Part shown: positions 20,673 to 33,772 of the stretch, piece after piece
Numbering within the stretch: position 1 is the first letter of the stretch
How the letters are laid out: every line of letters starts with the position of its first letter
Assembly: GCA_006503535.1 (NCBI GenBank)
Contig: QYRS01000009.1
Coordinates: 2,046,001-2,110,000 of the forward strand
DNA length: 64,000 nt
Source of the DNA: Arthrinium phaeospermum
Lineage: Eukaryota; Ascomycota; Sordariomycetes; Amphisphaeriales; Apiosporaceae
Direction of reading: 5' to 3'
Translations under genes and position numbers: made by a program
Notes under the pieces: model-generated
Databases searched by the model: none
What the model saw: the letters and a program-made list of their open reading frames with translations, nothing else
Told to the model about the DNA's origin: nothing

Positions 20673-22411
20673 ATGGCTGTTCAGCAGCATGTCCTGAACT
20701 GGCTGTACAGCGTCTTGACCAGTGTATGTCAACATTGTCGCATGGAACCTGGCGTCTGCGATTTGATCACGCGATCTAACTCGGTCATTTCAGGAATACC
20801 ATAATGTTAATCGAACATATAACGACGTAGCTCAAGCGCTTTCCGTCTACCCATCTTTGTCGCCGAGGACCGACGTACACACCTTCGACAATGGCGTTTC
20901 CGCACTGCTAGTCCATCTCACCGGCACCATACCTGTGGTCTTTCGAGGAACCACATACCGGTTTCCGATCTCAATATGGGTGCCGCACGCCTACCCCCGG
21001 GAGGCGCCGCTGGCCTATGTGACCCCGACGGAATCCATGATGGTCAGGCCGGGCCAGCACGTCGATCCCCAAGGTCGCATATACCATCCGTATCTGGTCG
21101 GTTGGCTTGAGTTCTGGGATGTGAGTGGAACAAATTCGAGCGGCGACAGCTATTCTGAAGATGATTTACTAATACAAGAATGCATAGAAATCCTCCATAC
21201 TCGATTTCCTAGCTATACTGCGCGATGTGTTTGCCAAAGAGCCCCCCGTCATCGCGAGGCAGCAGCAACCCAGGCCTCCCCAACCTGAGCAATCAACTGC
21301 CACGCCGCCACCACCTCCCGTCCCGCCACTACCTGCTGAGCTGTCTAGAACACCTCTTCACACCCAGTCGCCTGCGGTTGGGGATCGACCTCCACCGCCG
21401 CCGCCAAAGGGCAGCGATGCTCCCCAGGTCGTGCCCGGCCAGGCCATCAACGCCGCCGATGGGCCCCCTCTGCCACCTTTACCTCATGAGGCTCGCCATC
21501 CACAACATCCCCAGCCGAACAGGATGTCGAGATATGATAGCGCACCTCCTTTACCGCCACAGCAGCAGCAGCAACATCAATCACCACCGCCACAAGCATA
21601 CAGCCAGGCGCCAGGCCAGCAATTCCATCCTCAGCAGCCAGCCTCGTACCAACAACCCGCCCCTCAACCCGGCTACCAAGGGCCACCACAACCTGGCCCA
21701 GGGCTACCACCCATGAGCCCAAACTACCATGACGGCAACCAGGCACCATACGCTGGCCATCCTCCAAATTGGCAGCCACCGCACCCACAACAGCCGATGC
21801 ACCAGCCGCCCATACAACCCAAACCGAAGCCGCCACCTCCGCCGGATATCATGGACGAGCCCCTGACGCTCTCCCTCCCGTCACCCTCGAACATACCCCC
21901 ACCCCCTATCCCGCCCAACCCGGAGAAGGACGCCCTGCTGCGCCAGCTCGCCGCGACGCTCTACTCGCACCGCATGCGCGCGCGCCAGCAGAACGAGTCG
22001 TCCCTGGCGGGCCTGACGGCGCAGCGCAACGCCATGCTCGCCGCCGCGCAGAACCTGCAGTCGGACGCGAGCAACCTGGCGCCCCTGTCGGCCATGCTGA
22101 GCTCCAACACGTCCATCCTGCAGTCCTCGCTCCAGGAGGCCGACCGCGTCATCTCCAACTCGCGCACCCAGACGCCCCCCGCCATCGACGAGCTCCTCGT
22201 CGCCCCCACCGTTGTCGGCAACCAGCTCTACGACGTCATCGCCGAGGAGCGCGCCCTCGGCGACACCATCTTCATGCTCGGCCGCGCCGTCGAGCGCGGC
22301 CGCGTCGCCCCCGCCGTCTTCGCCAAAACGGTCCGCAGCCTGGCCCGCGAGCAGTACCTCAAGAAGGCGCTGGCGCGGAAGATTGGCAAGGGCATGGGGC
22401 TCGTTGCGTAG
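20673..22411 (+). CDS. VPS23: ESCRT-I subunit Vps23 (TSG101-like, UEV domain)
   Basis: Three exons, 20673..20723, 20794..21120 and 21188..22411, all phase 0; about 533 residues. Residues 1-145 form the ubiquitin E2 variant domain: VLNWLYSVLTS, YHNVNRTYNDVAQALSVYPS, FRGTTYRFPISIWVPHAYP, VRPGQHVDPQGRIYHPYL and LEFWD. It lacks the catalytic Cys, as expected. Exon 3 opens with SSILDFLAILRDVFAKEPP, then a long Pro/Gln-rich linker (residues about 160-370). After that come a coiled-coil stretch and the C-terminal steadiness box (QLYDVIAEERALGDTIFMLG, EQYLKKALARKIG). The protein recognises ubiquitinated cargo at endosomes and recruits ESCRT-II/III. In filamentous fungi it also takes part in the ambient-pH (Pal/Rim) pathway. 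The gene is intact. Confidence 0.93.
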
Positions 22412-23109
22412 AATTCTTGCAATTAAGATTACAAGACACACACACAGAGAGGGAGCAAATGTGCGACTTTACTACTACTGTTCCGAACGTGTACTAAACG
22501 GCCAGGCGTCGTTGTTGTCCTTGACATACATACATAGCATAGCATTCAAGTTGGAACGAAGCGAAATCTCCAGGCGCAGCAAGTTGTAAGGTCATGTATA
22601 GGGAAAATCTGATGTAGCACGAAGATACTTAAGTACGAAGTCAATGACAGCATACATTTGATGATCATCCATCAAGCAGAGCATTCGATATCCGTGGCAA
22701 TTTGATCTTTACTTCATCCGCAATCTAGTAGGTAGCAGGGGATGCTAGGATATAAAGGATGCATTTGATTCAATTAAGGTACCTCAGCTATCCACCGTGT
22801 TCTCGCTGACGTTCTAACAGCAGCTATGGAGCGGTACTCCTATTACCCCGGTTCTTCTATATGCCATACTCCTCTCCACCCTCGTGACCTCGATAAACTA
22901 AGTACTTATGTATCTAGGCCTCGCCTCGTATCCAATACTCCAACTTCTCCGCCCAGTTTTCTGTGTCTTTGAGGATAATGTCCATATGTCATAGCTGTAA
23001 GGGGGGATACCAATGTTTTCGGCTACCATTCCTGCTGTATGCTTCCCGTATCCTCGTCTCCTAATCTTGAAAGCGCCAGTTTCCTGGGAACCGGCTTAAC
23101 AAAGCCCCC
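22412..23109. other. Convergent intergenic region
   Basis: About 700 bp between convergent genes, AT-rich 3' UTR-like DNA with a CA run near 22436. Nothing else seen. Confidence 0.45.
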
Positions 23110-26100
23110 TCAAGCTTCCTCGACGCCGATGCCCTGTGGAGCTCTCAGGGACGACATCATGGCGATGATCTCTGTTGTCTTCAGCATGTGCTGACTCCGG
23201 TTCATGTACGCCTTCTTGTCCCATAGCTTACGTACAAAACCCCGTGTCAGTGCTTTGTTCATGTCGGCAATGTCGTGTTGTTGGTGGGATAGCTGTACTT
23301 ACCACCTCTTGATGGCCCAGCACCAGTGACATCCTTGTGAGCTGGACCCCGCGAGTTGACTGGGTTATGTCCTGGATAGGAAGCCCCCACACCGTCAGTA
23401 TTGAAGACCTCCATCCTCCTCCGCCTGCTGCTGCTGCCGGCAGCCGCGGGTTGATTTCGACCGGCCGCACGTGAAGACTCGCCTCCTCCGGCATGATTAT
23501 GACTGCTCTGGTTCCCGCTGACGATGCGCAGCAAACTCGAGCTCTTCTCCTTGTACATATTCACAATCTTCTTGACCTGTCCCGGCCTCTGGGGCTTGGG
23601 CTGGTGGAGCTCATCGACCTTGGCCTGCCGCACCATGAAGCCCGACGCCGTGATCTTGCCCCACGAGCGCTCCCTGCGCCTTCGCTTCTGTGGTGCTGTG
23701 GTATTTCCACCGCCATCATCTTCATCTGTGTCGCCTTGGCTATTGGACTCGAGAGCGTTTGGATGCGGTGTGGGTTTCCGACCGCTGACTTGTCTGCGAG
23801 AAGATCCTAGTGATACGAAGCGGGTCTTATGTTTCCCCTTCTCCTTGGTCTTCGTTTCTTTAGCGGCTGCCTTCGCAGCTGCCTTGGTCTCCCGCTCCTT
23901 TTCCTTCGATGCTTTTTTCGCGTCTTTGATTGTCTTCTTTGCCAGCTGCTCACTGGTAGGTAAGCTAGTTACGGGCGCCAAGGGTACTGGCGTTGGAATC
24001 CTTAGCGGACCCTCGGACTCGATATTCTGGTTTGGGTTGGTAAATAGGCGAGGTTCGCCGTCTCTATTCGGCTTGCTCTCTACCGTGCCGTCGAGTCCAA
24101 AGTCGTATATGTCGCTGCTTCTGTTGCTGCTACTCGTAAAGCGGCGGATGACCGCACGGCTTTTTCGCGCCGCGTATAGTGGTAACAGGTGCTTTGGTGG
24201 GCGAGTAGTGGACGATGATTTGGCACGAGATAGATAGGATGAATGTGTTTTCAGCTCTGTGATCATGGCCTCGTGGCTAGCTTCGCTCGAGTACTCGCGA
24301 TAATGAGTTGGGGTGTTGTGCGGAGCCACCAGCGAGAAGTGAAAAGGGGTCGACGTGCGGTAGAGCGAGAACCCAAAAGAACCGTCTCGATGACTTGAAA
24401 GTGATGTTTCAAGATTACTTCCTCCACGATACAGTACGTTGGAGGTGTCATTTCCACCGTCTGTCGAGAAATTCAATGAACTCGATATACGCCGCCAGGT
24501 GCTCGCGCCTCGTCGCCGCAACCATTGACCGTTCTTGGTCTTGGAGGGTTTTCTTTCGGGTGACGACGCCTTGAATGCAGCGTGCAGGTTTGCATCGTGC
24601 GATTTGGCACGGCCGTACGCAAGTCCCTTGGGGTTGGAGGCAAACTGCAAATGCTCAAAGTGCTTGATGCGGCGTTTCAGTGGCGAATCATCTTGCTCAA
24701 TCTCGGTGTCAGTATCGCCCTGCATGTGGATTGGTGCTTTTGGGTTGCTCGACGACATTTCGGTCTCCTCGTCGACAAATGCTGAAGGGTCTGCTTCTTC
24801 CGACGGTTTGGTGTAGTTCTGGTCATGGGAAAACCTGCACGAGAAATCGTTCAAACTGATTTCGGTGGTGAGCTCAGGTGCCGAGGTTTGGTTGTAGGAG
24901 GAGCTCTCATTGGATGATGTGGTGTATTCAGCAATATGATGGTTCCTCGTCGTATCTCGTGCTACAGTACTCGGCACCGTGGGTCGTTGGCGGCGTGCAA
25001 AGGACATGAAGCCTGTTGGTGACGATCCTCTGTGAGACGGCCGATCGAACAGCTTGCGCAGATCGGCCACCTTAGCCGTGCGCCTCGTCGTGGGGTCCGA
25101 CTTGGAGTTCGGTCGTGAGATTGGACGGACTACAACTGGAATAGGTTGGATACGTGGTGCATTGAAATTGTTGCTTTCTTCTGAGTTCATAGCAGCCAGC
25201 TTTCCGTAGGATATCGGCTTAACTCGAACGTATGGCCGTCCATCACTACAACACGAGATCCCCTTCTCATCTTCGTTAGATGGGTGTACCACACATACAC
25301 GATCTAGGAGTGGAAAAGTTGTCACTCCATCCGCCTGGGCAGCTTCAGTTGCTTTCTCGGCTTCAGCTTCACCAAATCCCGCAGCAGAGTATGCAGTGAA
25401 TGAGGAGAGCTCCATGGTCTTTGACTTGCTCAGCATTGCCTGTCGTTGACGCGAGCCTTTGCCCGTTGGTAGCCCGGTAGCAGGGGTACGATGAACCCGA
25501 ACGGGATGCGATGGTGTTCTTGATAGGCCACCAGTTGGTTGTCGGTTCAGAGGCCCCCGTGGCGTGTTGGGTACTTCAGACGACTCTGAAGCCGGTGCTC
25601 CCGACGTCGCCACTGCCATCTTGGGTCCAGAGTCAGCAGAAACTGACTTCTCCCTGTAAGAAGACCCTGACTGTTGGGCGAAGACATTAACGTCCTTGCC
25701 CTTTGTAGGGGTCTGCTGCACTGCTTTAGAGCCATTTGCATGGGACATCTGCTCGAAAGATTCTCGGAGATTTGCAACACTCGTCTTCCCAACGCAGCCA
25801 GTCTTCCCTTCCGAGTCCCTTTCTGTAGCATGGGCTTTTGACAAGTGCGGTGCTTCCTCACTGGAAGAAGAAGGCTCGCCTATAGCTGCAATTGCACTTC
25901 GGAAAGATCTTGGAGACTTCAGCCGGCCAGGTGACACTTTACTGGCTGACTGGGAATGTGGCAAGCGACGTGGCGATGTCCCAGCGACTTTCACGTCTGG
26001 TTGGTTCACTCTGAACGCTGCAGGATCCAGAAGTGACTTTGGTGACTTGAACGCTGAGTCTGAATATCACTGTTAGTATACCCAATGCATATAGTACTTT

Positions 26101-26881
26101 AAGCAGTGTTCGTACATTCTTCATTCTCAAACAGTCTTCTTCGATCAGTGACCAGTTTCGGATCCTATCCGGACTGCTTGGATTCAGGGGAGATGGCGCT
26201 CGTCTCATGACGTCCCTTGTCCGCTTTAGAACGCCTGGGCTGTGGGGTCTGAACCATCAAGTCTTTGTCACTTTGAATCGGACCATTTGACTGCTTCGAT
26301 GGAGTCACCGGTGTTGAGTTGTTGTTATTCGTGGTAGCTCTCGTGTCGGAACTTGGGGGCAGATTTGAATGTCGCGCGGGAATCCTTGGTCGAGTTGCCA
26401 AGGGCGATAGATCTGATGAGTCCTCGGCTGTGCTGGTCTTTTCGCGTGACGACGTTGAATGCTCCAAAGCTCGCCGAGGGGCACCTGATGGCTCTGACGG
26501 CAACGAGTGATGGGAATCCGGCTTAACATCCGGTTTGCTTTTCGAACGTTGAGGAAGCCAGGGAACCTCTTCGTCCGCATTGTTCACTGCATCGAGGATC
26601 TCGAATTTCGATACCAGAGTGTCAAGCTTGTTGGACGTGGAACGCCGTTGGCTCAAGGACTTGGAAGGGCCACGGTTCGACGGCGGAGTCATGGGCGGTT
26701 CCTCCGATACTGGCGATGCATGATTCTCGTACGTTCCCCAAAACTCTTGTTCGTTGGCGTCATCAGACCCTTTGCTCTTACGGTCTGGGATACGGAGTGG
26801 TGCCGGCTTCAGATCGGGTGGTGGGCTGTTGAAGAGGACCGGTGAGCTTGCGACTGAATTCGACATTACAGTCGACGCCAT
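23110..26881 (-). CDS. Very long disordered fungal protein, with an in-frame TAG
   Basis: Three minus-strand exons, 26116..26881, 23303..26059 and 23110..23252, join in phase to about 1,221 codons. Codon 239 (26165-26167) is TAG. Reading continues open in the same frame on both sides (ISPESKQSG before, DPKLVTDRRRLFENEE after), and the next splice keeps that frame. The protein is Ser/Thr/Pro/Arg-rich and mostly disordered. It has a Lys/Ala/Glu helix (KKTIKDAKKASKEKERETKA), the segment KVDELHQPKPQRPGQVKKIV and an ordered helical tail (KLWDKKAYMNRSQHMLKTTE). I do not recognise the family; composition suggests a cytoskeletal, polarity or signalling scaffold. The TAG may be real disruption, a read-through codon, a sequencing error, or part of an alternative 144-nt intron (26165..26308, weak GTGACT donor). 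See findings. Confidence 0.6.
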
Positions 26882-27365
26882 CTGGCAACATGAGGGAGTA
26901 GTACAGATATAAGATGAAAAACCAAAGAGCCAAAATTACAGGAGTCACTCTACAGTAGACGTGACAAAGAAGCGGTTGTGATGATATGTCACGAATGACG
27001 CCAATTGCTGAGATACGAGGTTGTGGCTGGCTCATGTTTCCTTCATGTCAAAAAGTCGAAAGGAAGTGGATTTAATCGTACCTTCCCCATGTAGTTTCGG
27101 TACTGTTTTCCCACGTGTATGAGATCGCGTGGCTTTGATACCAACACAAGGAAGGAGCCACCAATCCACAACAACCATTTACAAATCAAAAGCTTGAAGG
27201 CATGATGACTGGAGTAACTGTTCAGGGTATTGGCGGTATGACAGTCAAGTAGGGCTCAGTAGTTGACTTTTGAACGCATTATTATTATTATTAGGGTATC
27301 TCGAAAAGCAAACGCGTAAATGGTATATATCTTATCCCGTTCAGAGACATTGTAAGCACCCAGTA
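26882..27365. other. Intergenic region
   Basis: About 480 bp, with an ATT microsatellite near 27281. Promoter of the long disordered gene and 3' flank of STE2. Confidence 0.45.
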
Positions 27366-28788
27366 TCATCTAGGCCTCGCAGCCTCGACATCATCCATGT
27401 CGCTCTGAGAGTATATTCGAACATGAGACCTCTGGGGCTCTATATACCCGCCATCCGACTCGGCAGAATCCGATACGTCTTGCTGCTGATGATGCTGTTG
27501 GGTAGCGAACACCACCGAGTTCCGATCCGCCTGGCTCCCGCTCCCGGTCAAAGTCGCATTATCCCGACTCGAGCGGGCGCGTCGCGCCGCCGTTGCGCGA
27601 ACGGAGCGGGACCGAGAAGCAGCTTTGGAGCTGCTGTCTTCGTCGGCCACCATGAGGCTCCTCGGCGCGCTGTCTTCCTCCTCGTCCTCATTGTGGCTTT
27701 TCGTGTTCCCGTGCGAGCGGTGGTGCATGGGCACGTTGGCGAAGAGCGATATGCGGCGTGACGGATTCTGCGACGCGGGGCCCCGGTACCGTGCGATGAG
27801 GCCGATCAGGGGTAGGCCAACTACGACAAAGGTCTGGACCCAGGATCCCGCGTCAAAGGGCAGGACTCGGTTGCCACTGATACCGGCGGCGATGTCTAAG
27901 CCGGCGAAGACACCTGCAAGGGGCGAGACAAGTCTTTGATTAACAAACGTCCTGTGGGTTCTCGTCTCATATCAATCAGGAACACGGAAATCTTTACTTA
28001 CTTGGGAGAACCATTAGTATACCATTTCCAATGGTGAGTATCTCCAACGAAGTAAGCCCCCTGCCGGACCTGTGCAGCAGCCCCCTAGTTATCCTCAAAT
28101 GCCTCGAGAGGTTGAGGAAGAAGATACCGCAGAAGTAAAAGATGGACACAGCACCCATGACCGTGGCCGCCTGTCCCACAGTATCGAGCGCGATAGGCAG
28201 CGTAGCCCGGGCGAGTAGAGCGGCGGTATAGTGAGCGACCCAGACGCTCTTGACGGCGACGGTAGCGATCGCAATGAGCACAGCCGAGGCCTTGACGAGG
28301 GCCTCTTGCCATTTGGCTGACGACCAGTAGGTCTCCACGAGATTCCAGGTCTGCATTATTAGGGCCACCTCGATGAGGGCGAACTGGATCGGGTTGAACG
28401 CGTTGGCCACGATGTGCACGTAGTAGTCCCAGGGACTCAGCACCGTGGGGTCGTGCGTCCAGCTGACGTAGAACTCGGATAGGGGGCCGGGGAAGTACAT
28501 TAGGAACAGCGTGCAGCGGGTGACGGCGACGGCGAGCGACAGCAGGTGGACGAGGTGTACGGCCTTGCGCATACGGTGCATGGGGACCAAGGTGAGGGAA
28601 ACCAGCAGCGTCATGAGGCAGAGGCCCAGCTGCACGCCGTAACTGATACAGATGTTGGCGAGCCGCACCCGCCGGGCATCGATCTCGGCCATCCATATGG
28701 GCATATCGGCGACGCCATCGTTGCCCGCGACGAAGAAGGTCTGGTTCTTGGGATTCATGGTGCTGCTGGCGACGGCGGTGGTAGACAT
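27366..28788 (-). CDS. STE2: Alpha-factor-type pheromone receptor (GPCR, fungal class D)
   Basis: Two exons on the minus strand, 28002..28788 and 27366..27913, in phase; about 444 residues. The preceding in-frame TTG is not the start. After a short N-terminal tail come seven hydrophobic segments, including VQLGLCLMTLLVSLTLVPMH, KAVHLVHLLSLAVAVTRCTL (the HRMRKAVHL loop is typical of Ste2), WDYYVHIVANAFNPIQFALI, EALVKASAVLIAIATVAVKS and LTIGNGILMVLPS, the last continuing across the splice into VFAGLDIAAG and then WVQTFVVVGLPLIGLIARY. The C-terminal tail of about 130 residues is Ser/Arg/Glu-rich, as expected for phosphorylation and internalisation. The protein senses the alpha-type peptide pheromone and signals through a heterotrimeric G protein to the mating MAP-kinase cascade. 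Called pre-2 or preB in filamentous species. Confidence 0.93.
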
Positions 28789-29892
28789 CAATCGAGGGCA
28801 TCAGATGACCAAGCCGGAGTGGTGCCGTCCATGACAGACTGTATCAGAATGTATGTTGGTATGCGCATCGTGCAGCTAGCAAGCAGCAAGCAGCAGGCGA
28901 GAAGAGAGGTAAGCCGGAACAATGCTCTCTTTCACGGGGGGTAGGACACCGCCAGGCTTTTGTTTCCGACATATCTGAAAAATTCCAGGGCCAGCATTAG
29001 CTTGTTGGCGCACCTTTCAGCCATTGGCCCAGCGCCCAGTCACCGCCCGCATGTCTCATACGCTGATCGCAGTACGGAAACGGATAAGGGAAAAAGGAAT
29101 GCAGCCAATTTCGGCTTTGGGGGGGCCAAGAAAGGGAAATTGAGAGCTGAGTGGCGGTCCCCGACCTGAAGCCCGACCCGACTATCTCAGCTGTGCGGCC
29201 CCCTGCTCCTCGCATCGATTCGATTGCATTGATCGCATTGATCTCATCTACTTGAGCCAGCACTTGCTTCATTCTTCCCTCAGCTGTATGTACAATAAGC
29301 GATGATTGACGAAAAAGATTGTCATCCATTGGGTATCTCGGCCGCAGAATGGGTGGTGGGTGGCAGGGAGGAGGCCGCCCCGAGCCGCGTCAATTGCAGA
29401 GGGTAGGTATGCAGACCGTCTGTCTGGCTATCGGGCATCCCCAAGTCAGTTGCATGGTAGTACAAATCTGGAGCTGAAATGTTTGCGGCGGTCAAATTAC
29501 ACTTAGGGATAAGCGCCATCGTATTCTAGGACGGATCACAGATCCCGGTCGGGCATATCAAGTCCCGATCGGCAGATGGATGGATAGCTCGCATTCACTG
29601 ACTTATCTTGCGAACTAATAATATACGGCTTCGCTTCAACGTAACTCGTCTACCGTTATGCAGCCTGCCGCTAACACCCCGAGATTCTGCGCTCTAGACC
29701 AAATTGACGCAGCAAGAAACGCCAACCCATATGCTATACATCAATACGACACGACGTGAATGCACGCCAAGTTTTCCGTGCTACAACTTCTGCACTTGAC
29801 CACTCTCAAGGCTGCTGTATAATTAGTAGTTTTTTTAATACCCCCCAAAGCCCAATCCATATATGTTGAGCAATTCTATTTATGGTATCCCT
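28789..29892. other. Intergenic region
   Basis: About 1.1 kb: STE2 promoter on one side and the 3' flank of RPB2 on the other. No coding or RNA feature supported. Confidence 0.45.
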
Positions 29893-32800
29893 TTAGCGGA
29901 CGGATACTCCAGAGCGGTCGGTGAACATGCGACTGGCGATGTTCATGGATTGCAGTTCCTGGAACAGCAGCTTGGCGGCGTAAGGAATCTGGATCTGAGC
30001 AATCTTCGTCTTGTTCTTGCAAGGTCGGCACTCAAATGTCTGGTTGTGCAATTGTCTAAGATATGGGTTAGCAGTAGTTCAAATATGGGCTTCGTCATAT
30101 GCAGTTACTTACGCAATAGGAGTCATCAATCCGCAGATTTCGCAGATGTGGACTCGGAAAGCATCCGAAACCTCGAAGAGACGCTCCTTCAGGAAAGCAG
30201 CGGCACCATGCGCAATCATACAATCACGCTCCATTTCTCCGAAACGGAGACCACCATCTCGGGCACGACCCTCCACGGGCTGTCGGGTCATGATCTGAAC
30301 AGGTCCACGGGCACGCGCGTGGATCTTGTCGTCCACCATATGACGCAGACGCTGGTAGTAGGTAGGACCGAAGAAGACTTGAGATCGGAGCTTCTTTCCA
30401 GTGTGTCCGTGATACATGATCTCGAATCCACGTGACTGGTATCCGTGTTCGCGCAGCAGGTTGGAAACGGAATCGACCGTAACATCCGTGAAAGGGGTAG
30501 CGTCACCTTCCATACCCTTGAGCGTAGCGACTTTGCTGAGAAGACACTCGATCAAATGGGCAATTGTCATACGGGAAGGAATGGCGTGAGGGTTGATGAT
30601 GATATCGGGCACCATACCCTCGCGGGTGAAAGGCATATCCTCTTGACGGTAAGTAACACCAATAGTACCCTTTTGACCGTGACGAGAGGCAAATTTGTCA
30701 CCAATTTGGGGAATCTTCGTAGTTCGCACACGAACCTTGACGTAACGAAGACCGTCCGCGTTCGTGGTGACCACAACCGAGTCGATAATACCGCTTTCGG
30801 TACTCCTGAGAGGGGTCGAGGCATCACGCTTCATATGCATCTTGGTGCGCTGACCCATCTCTTCGTTCTCGGGGTTGATTGGGCATGTCTTACCCATGAT
30901 GATATCTTCACCCGAGACACGAATGCCAGGAGCAATAATACCATCGTCGTCCAGTTTATCGTACGTGCCGTGCTTCAGACGTAACGTATCACTGCGGAAG
31001 GGCTTCTCAAACTTCTCGATGGCGTTGATGCCGATTCTCTTCTCGGAGTCGCTGTAGGAACGGAAGAACAAACTTCGGAAAAGACCACGGTCGATACTGC
31101 TCTGGTTCATAATAACGGAATCTTCTTGGTTGTAACCAGAGTAACAAGCAATGGCGACAATGGCGTTCTGACCGGCGGGAAGCTCACGGAACTTCAAGAA
31201 CTCCATGGAGCGAGTAGTGCCCAGCGGCTTCTGAGGATAGTACAGAATGTTTGCCATCGTGTCCATACGGCGAGAGTAGTTGGTGAGGAAGAAACCCATA
31301 GCTTGTTTACCCATAGCGGATTGATAGGTATTACGCGGTGACTAAGCGACACGTTAGTTATTGCCAACCCAAAGTTGGAGCAGAAGCACATACCTGATTG
31401 TGATCGGGGAAGGGAATGATACTGGCGCAAATACCCAGAAGCATACTGGGGTGAATCTCGCAATGCGTGTACATATGTGTGGTGGGATTCAGTTTTGTCT
31501 TCAACCGCGCGTTAGGACCGTCGGTATTGTCATCCACCGCATGTCCAGCTTTTGCCAAACGGTAAGTCTCCAGATCCTCAGGAGTCATACAGATCATAGC
31601 TGTCTCTTCCTCTTCGGCATCCAGGTACTCAATGGCACCTTCGTTCACCAGACCTTCCCAGCCGAAGAACTCTCCACTGTCGGCCTCGAGGCTTGCGTCA
31701 GCCTCGAGCCGGCGAACCATGTCCTTGCTCAGGACAAGCGTTCCCTTTTCAATGTTGCGATCAGGGTCGTCTTCCTGCTCCACCACGAACACGGGTCGCA
31801 TGACACGACCAGCGTCGGAGAAGATTTTGAATTCTCTGTCGCGGATATCACGAACCAGCGATACCTCGGCAGGAATTTGGTTGGTACGACGGAGCTGCTG
31901 CACATCACGGACGAGCGACTTGGGGTCTTGGTGCACACCAATCCAAGATCCGTTGAGGAAAATCTTGGTCGCATTGGGATACCTGGTCGCGTCATACTCT
32001 TCCAGAACTTCCATATTACGCGTGATCATGTAGTCGATGATAGGTTCCGTGGAGGTTCCCACGCTGATGGAGCACATCAGAGACAAGTTTTTCACGAGAC
32101 CACAAGCCTGGCCTTCGGGCGTTTCGGCGGGACAGACCAAGCCCCAATGGGTGTTGTGAAGCTGACGGGGCTTTGCGAGCTTGCCATCTCTTCCGACGGG
32201 TGTGTTGGTACGTCGCAAATGCGACAACGTGGAAGAGAAAGTATATCTGTTCAAGACTTGAGATACACCAGCGGTGGAACTCATAGCCTTCTTTTGATCA
32301 CCCCAGTTACCTGTGGCCAGAGAGTATTTGAGACCATTGGTGACGATGGTGTGCTTGATACCTGCTTGGAGCGAGAACTCGCGGTTCTGTTCCACACAGC
32401 GCTTCAGGTTCATGGTAATCTCCTGGGTCAAACGGCGAACGATGTTTCGGAACAGCTTGCCAAGAAGAGGACCAGCAAGATCCAAGCGCTTCTTGCCAAA
32501 GTGATCACGATCGTCCATGTCACGTCGTCCGAGAGCGCACTGAAGAAGCTTGTGGACCATATAACCCAGGAAGAAGGCCTTGCGGGTTTCGCAGCCTTCT
32601 GTCTGGGAAATATGGGGAAGCATCTCCTTCTGGAGGATATCGCGTGCAGCTCGTACACGACGATCTCTGGTCATACCAGTGGTCTGGTTACCACGCTTAC
32701 CGATGTAATCCAAGGCTACCTCCCGATCCTGGATACAGAAGGCTTCCTCGATACACGGCCGCAGCATTTCCAGCATCTGACTGTCATTGCGATCGTAACA

Positions 32801-33772
32801 AATCTGGTTCAAAATGTCCTCATCAGAGACGACTCCCAGCGCACGGAAGACAATCGCGATTGGCAAGTCAGACTTGACATAAGGGAGTGTTGTGTGAATA
32901 GTTGAGCCATATCCTCCTCTGGACGAGTCGCCTTTGGTGTAGAGCTTCAGCATCAGCGACGAAATCAGTCGCGAACCCTTCTCCAACGCGCTTCGAATCT
33001 CGGCAGTGTACGAAAAGGGACTGGGCTGCGCCTTCTTGAAGACTTGAACAATGTTCGCAGCCGATCGTTCTTGCGCAATCAAGACCTTTTCACTACCGTT
33101 GATGATGAAGTAACCACCTTGATCGTAGGGACACTCGTTCAGCATGAACAAGTCTTCCTCGGTCTCGCGGCTCAAATGACAGGCCTTGGACTTGACCATG
33201 ACGGGCATTTTTCCGATGAAAATCATGTCCGGGTCTTCCTGGTCCCTCTGCTTCTCCGGCCGTGGTACTTCCTCGTCTTCCCAGATCAAGCGCGTAGGTT
33301 GCTCTTGAGTGCGCGCATACTCGTTCTGTTGCTCTTCGTCCATCTCATGTAAGGGAACCGGCTCCTCGACGCAAACCTGCCGCTTCTGTGTAATCCTCAC
33401 GTAAAGCGGACTGGAGTATGTCAGGTTTCGGTCGCGGCACTCGTACGGAAGTAAGGGTGCCATTTGACCTTCACCTTCTCGGTGAATTGGCTTGGAGATG
33501 GCGATGTTGCCCAGCTTGATCTCCCATCGTCGAACAGCGATTGCGCGATCCGGGTCGCTCGGGTTGTTTTGGTCTAGATGGATGGTCGAATACTCCTCGA
33601 TGAGTTCTTGGACTGTGGTATCCTGGAAGTCGTTGAAGGAATCGATCTGCTGGGATACAAGGCCCTTGGTATCGAAGTAAGAAGAAATGACAGTCCAGCA
33701 GTCCTCTGGCGTAATGCCATCGTTCTCGTACTCCTCCTCATACTCGTACTCGTGGTCATCGCCGTAATCCAT
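29893..33772 (-). CDS. RPB2: RNA polymerase II second largest subunit
   Basis: Three minus-strand exons, 31394..33772, 30113..31341 and 29893..30055, in phase; about 1,256 residues, the normal length. The protein starts with an acidic tail ([18 protein letters not shown]), then [20 protein letters not shown]. It continues through the lobe and fork ([18 protein letters not shown]), the hybrid-binding segment [18 protein letters not shown] with the acidic pair near the active site, [13 protein letters not shown] and [12 protein letters not shown]. The C-terminal zinc-binding clamp has ICEICG in exon 2 and CRPCKN in exon 3. This is an essential nuclear subunit and a widely used fungal phylogeny marker, so it would be the best gene in the window for placing the species. 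The long open frames on the opposite strand are shadows. Confidence 0.98.

Noticed and set aside
31361..32905. A 514-codon open frame antisense to RPB2
   Set aside because: It is a shadow of the RPB2 codon pattern; the protein has no recognisable motif and RPB2 on the other strand is certain.
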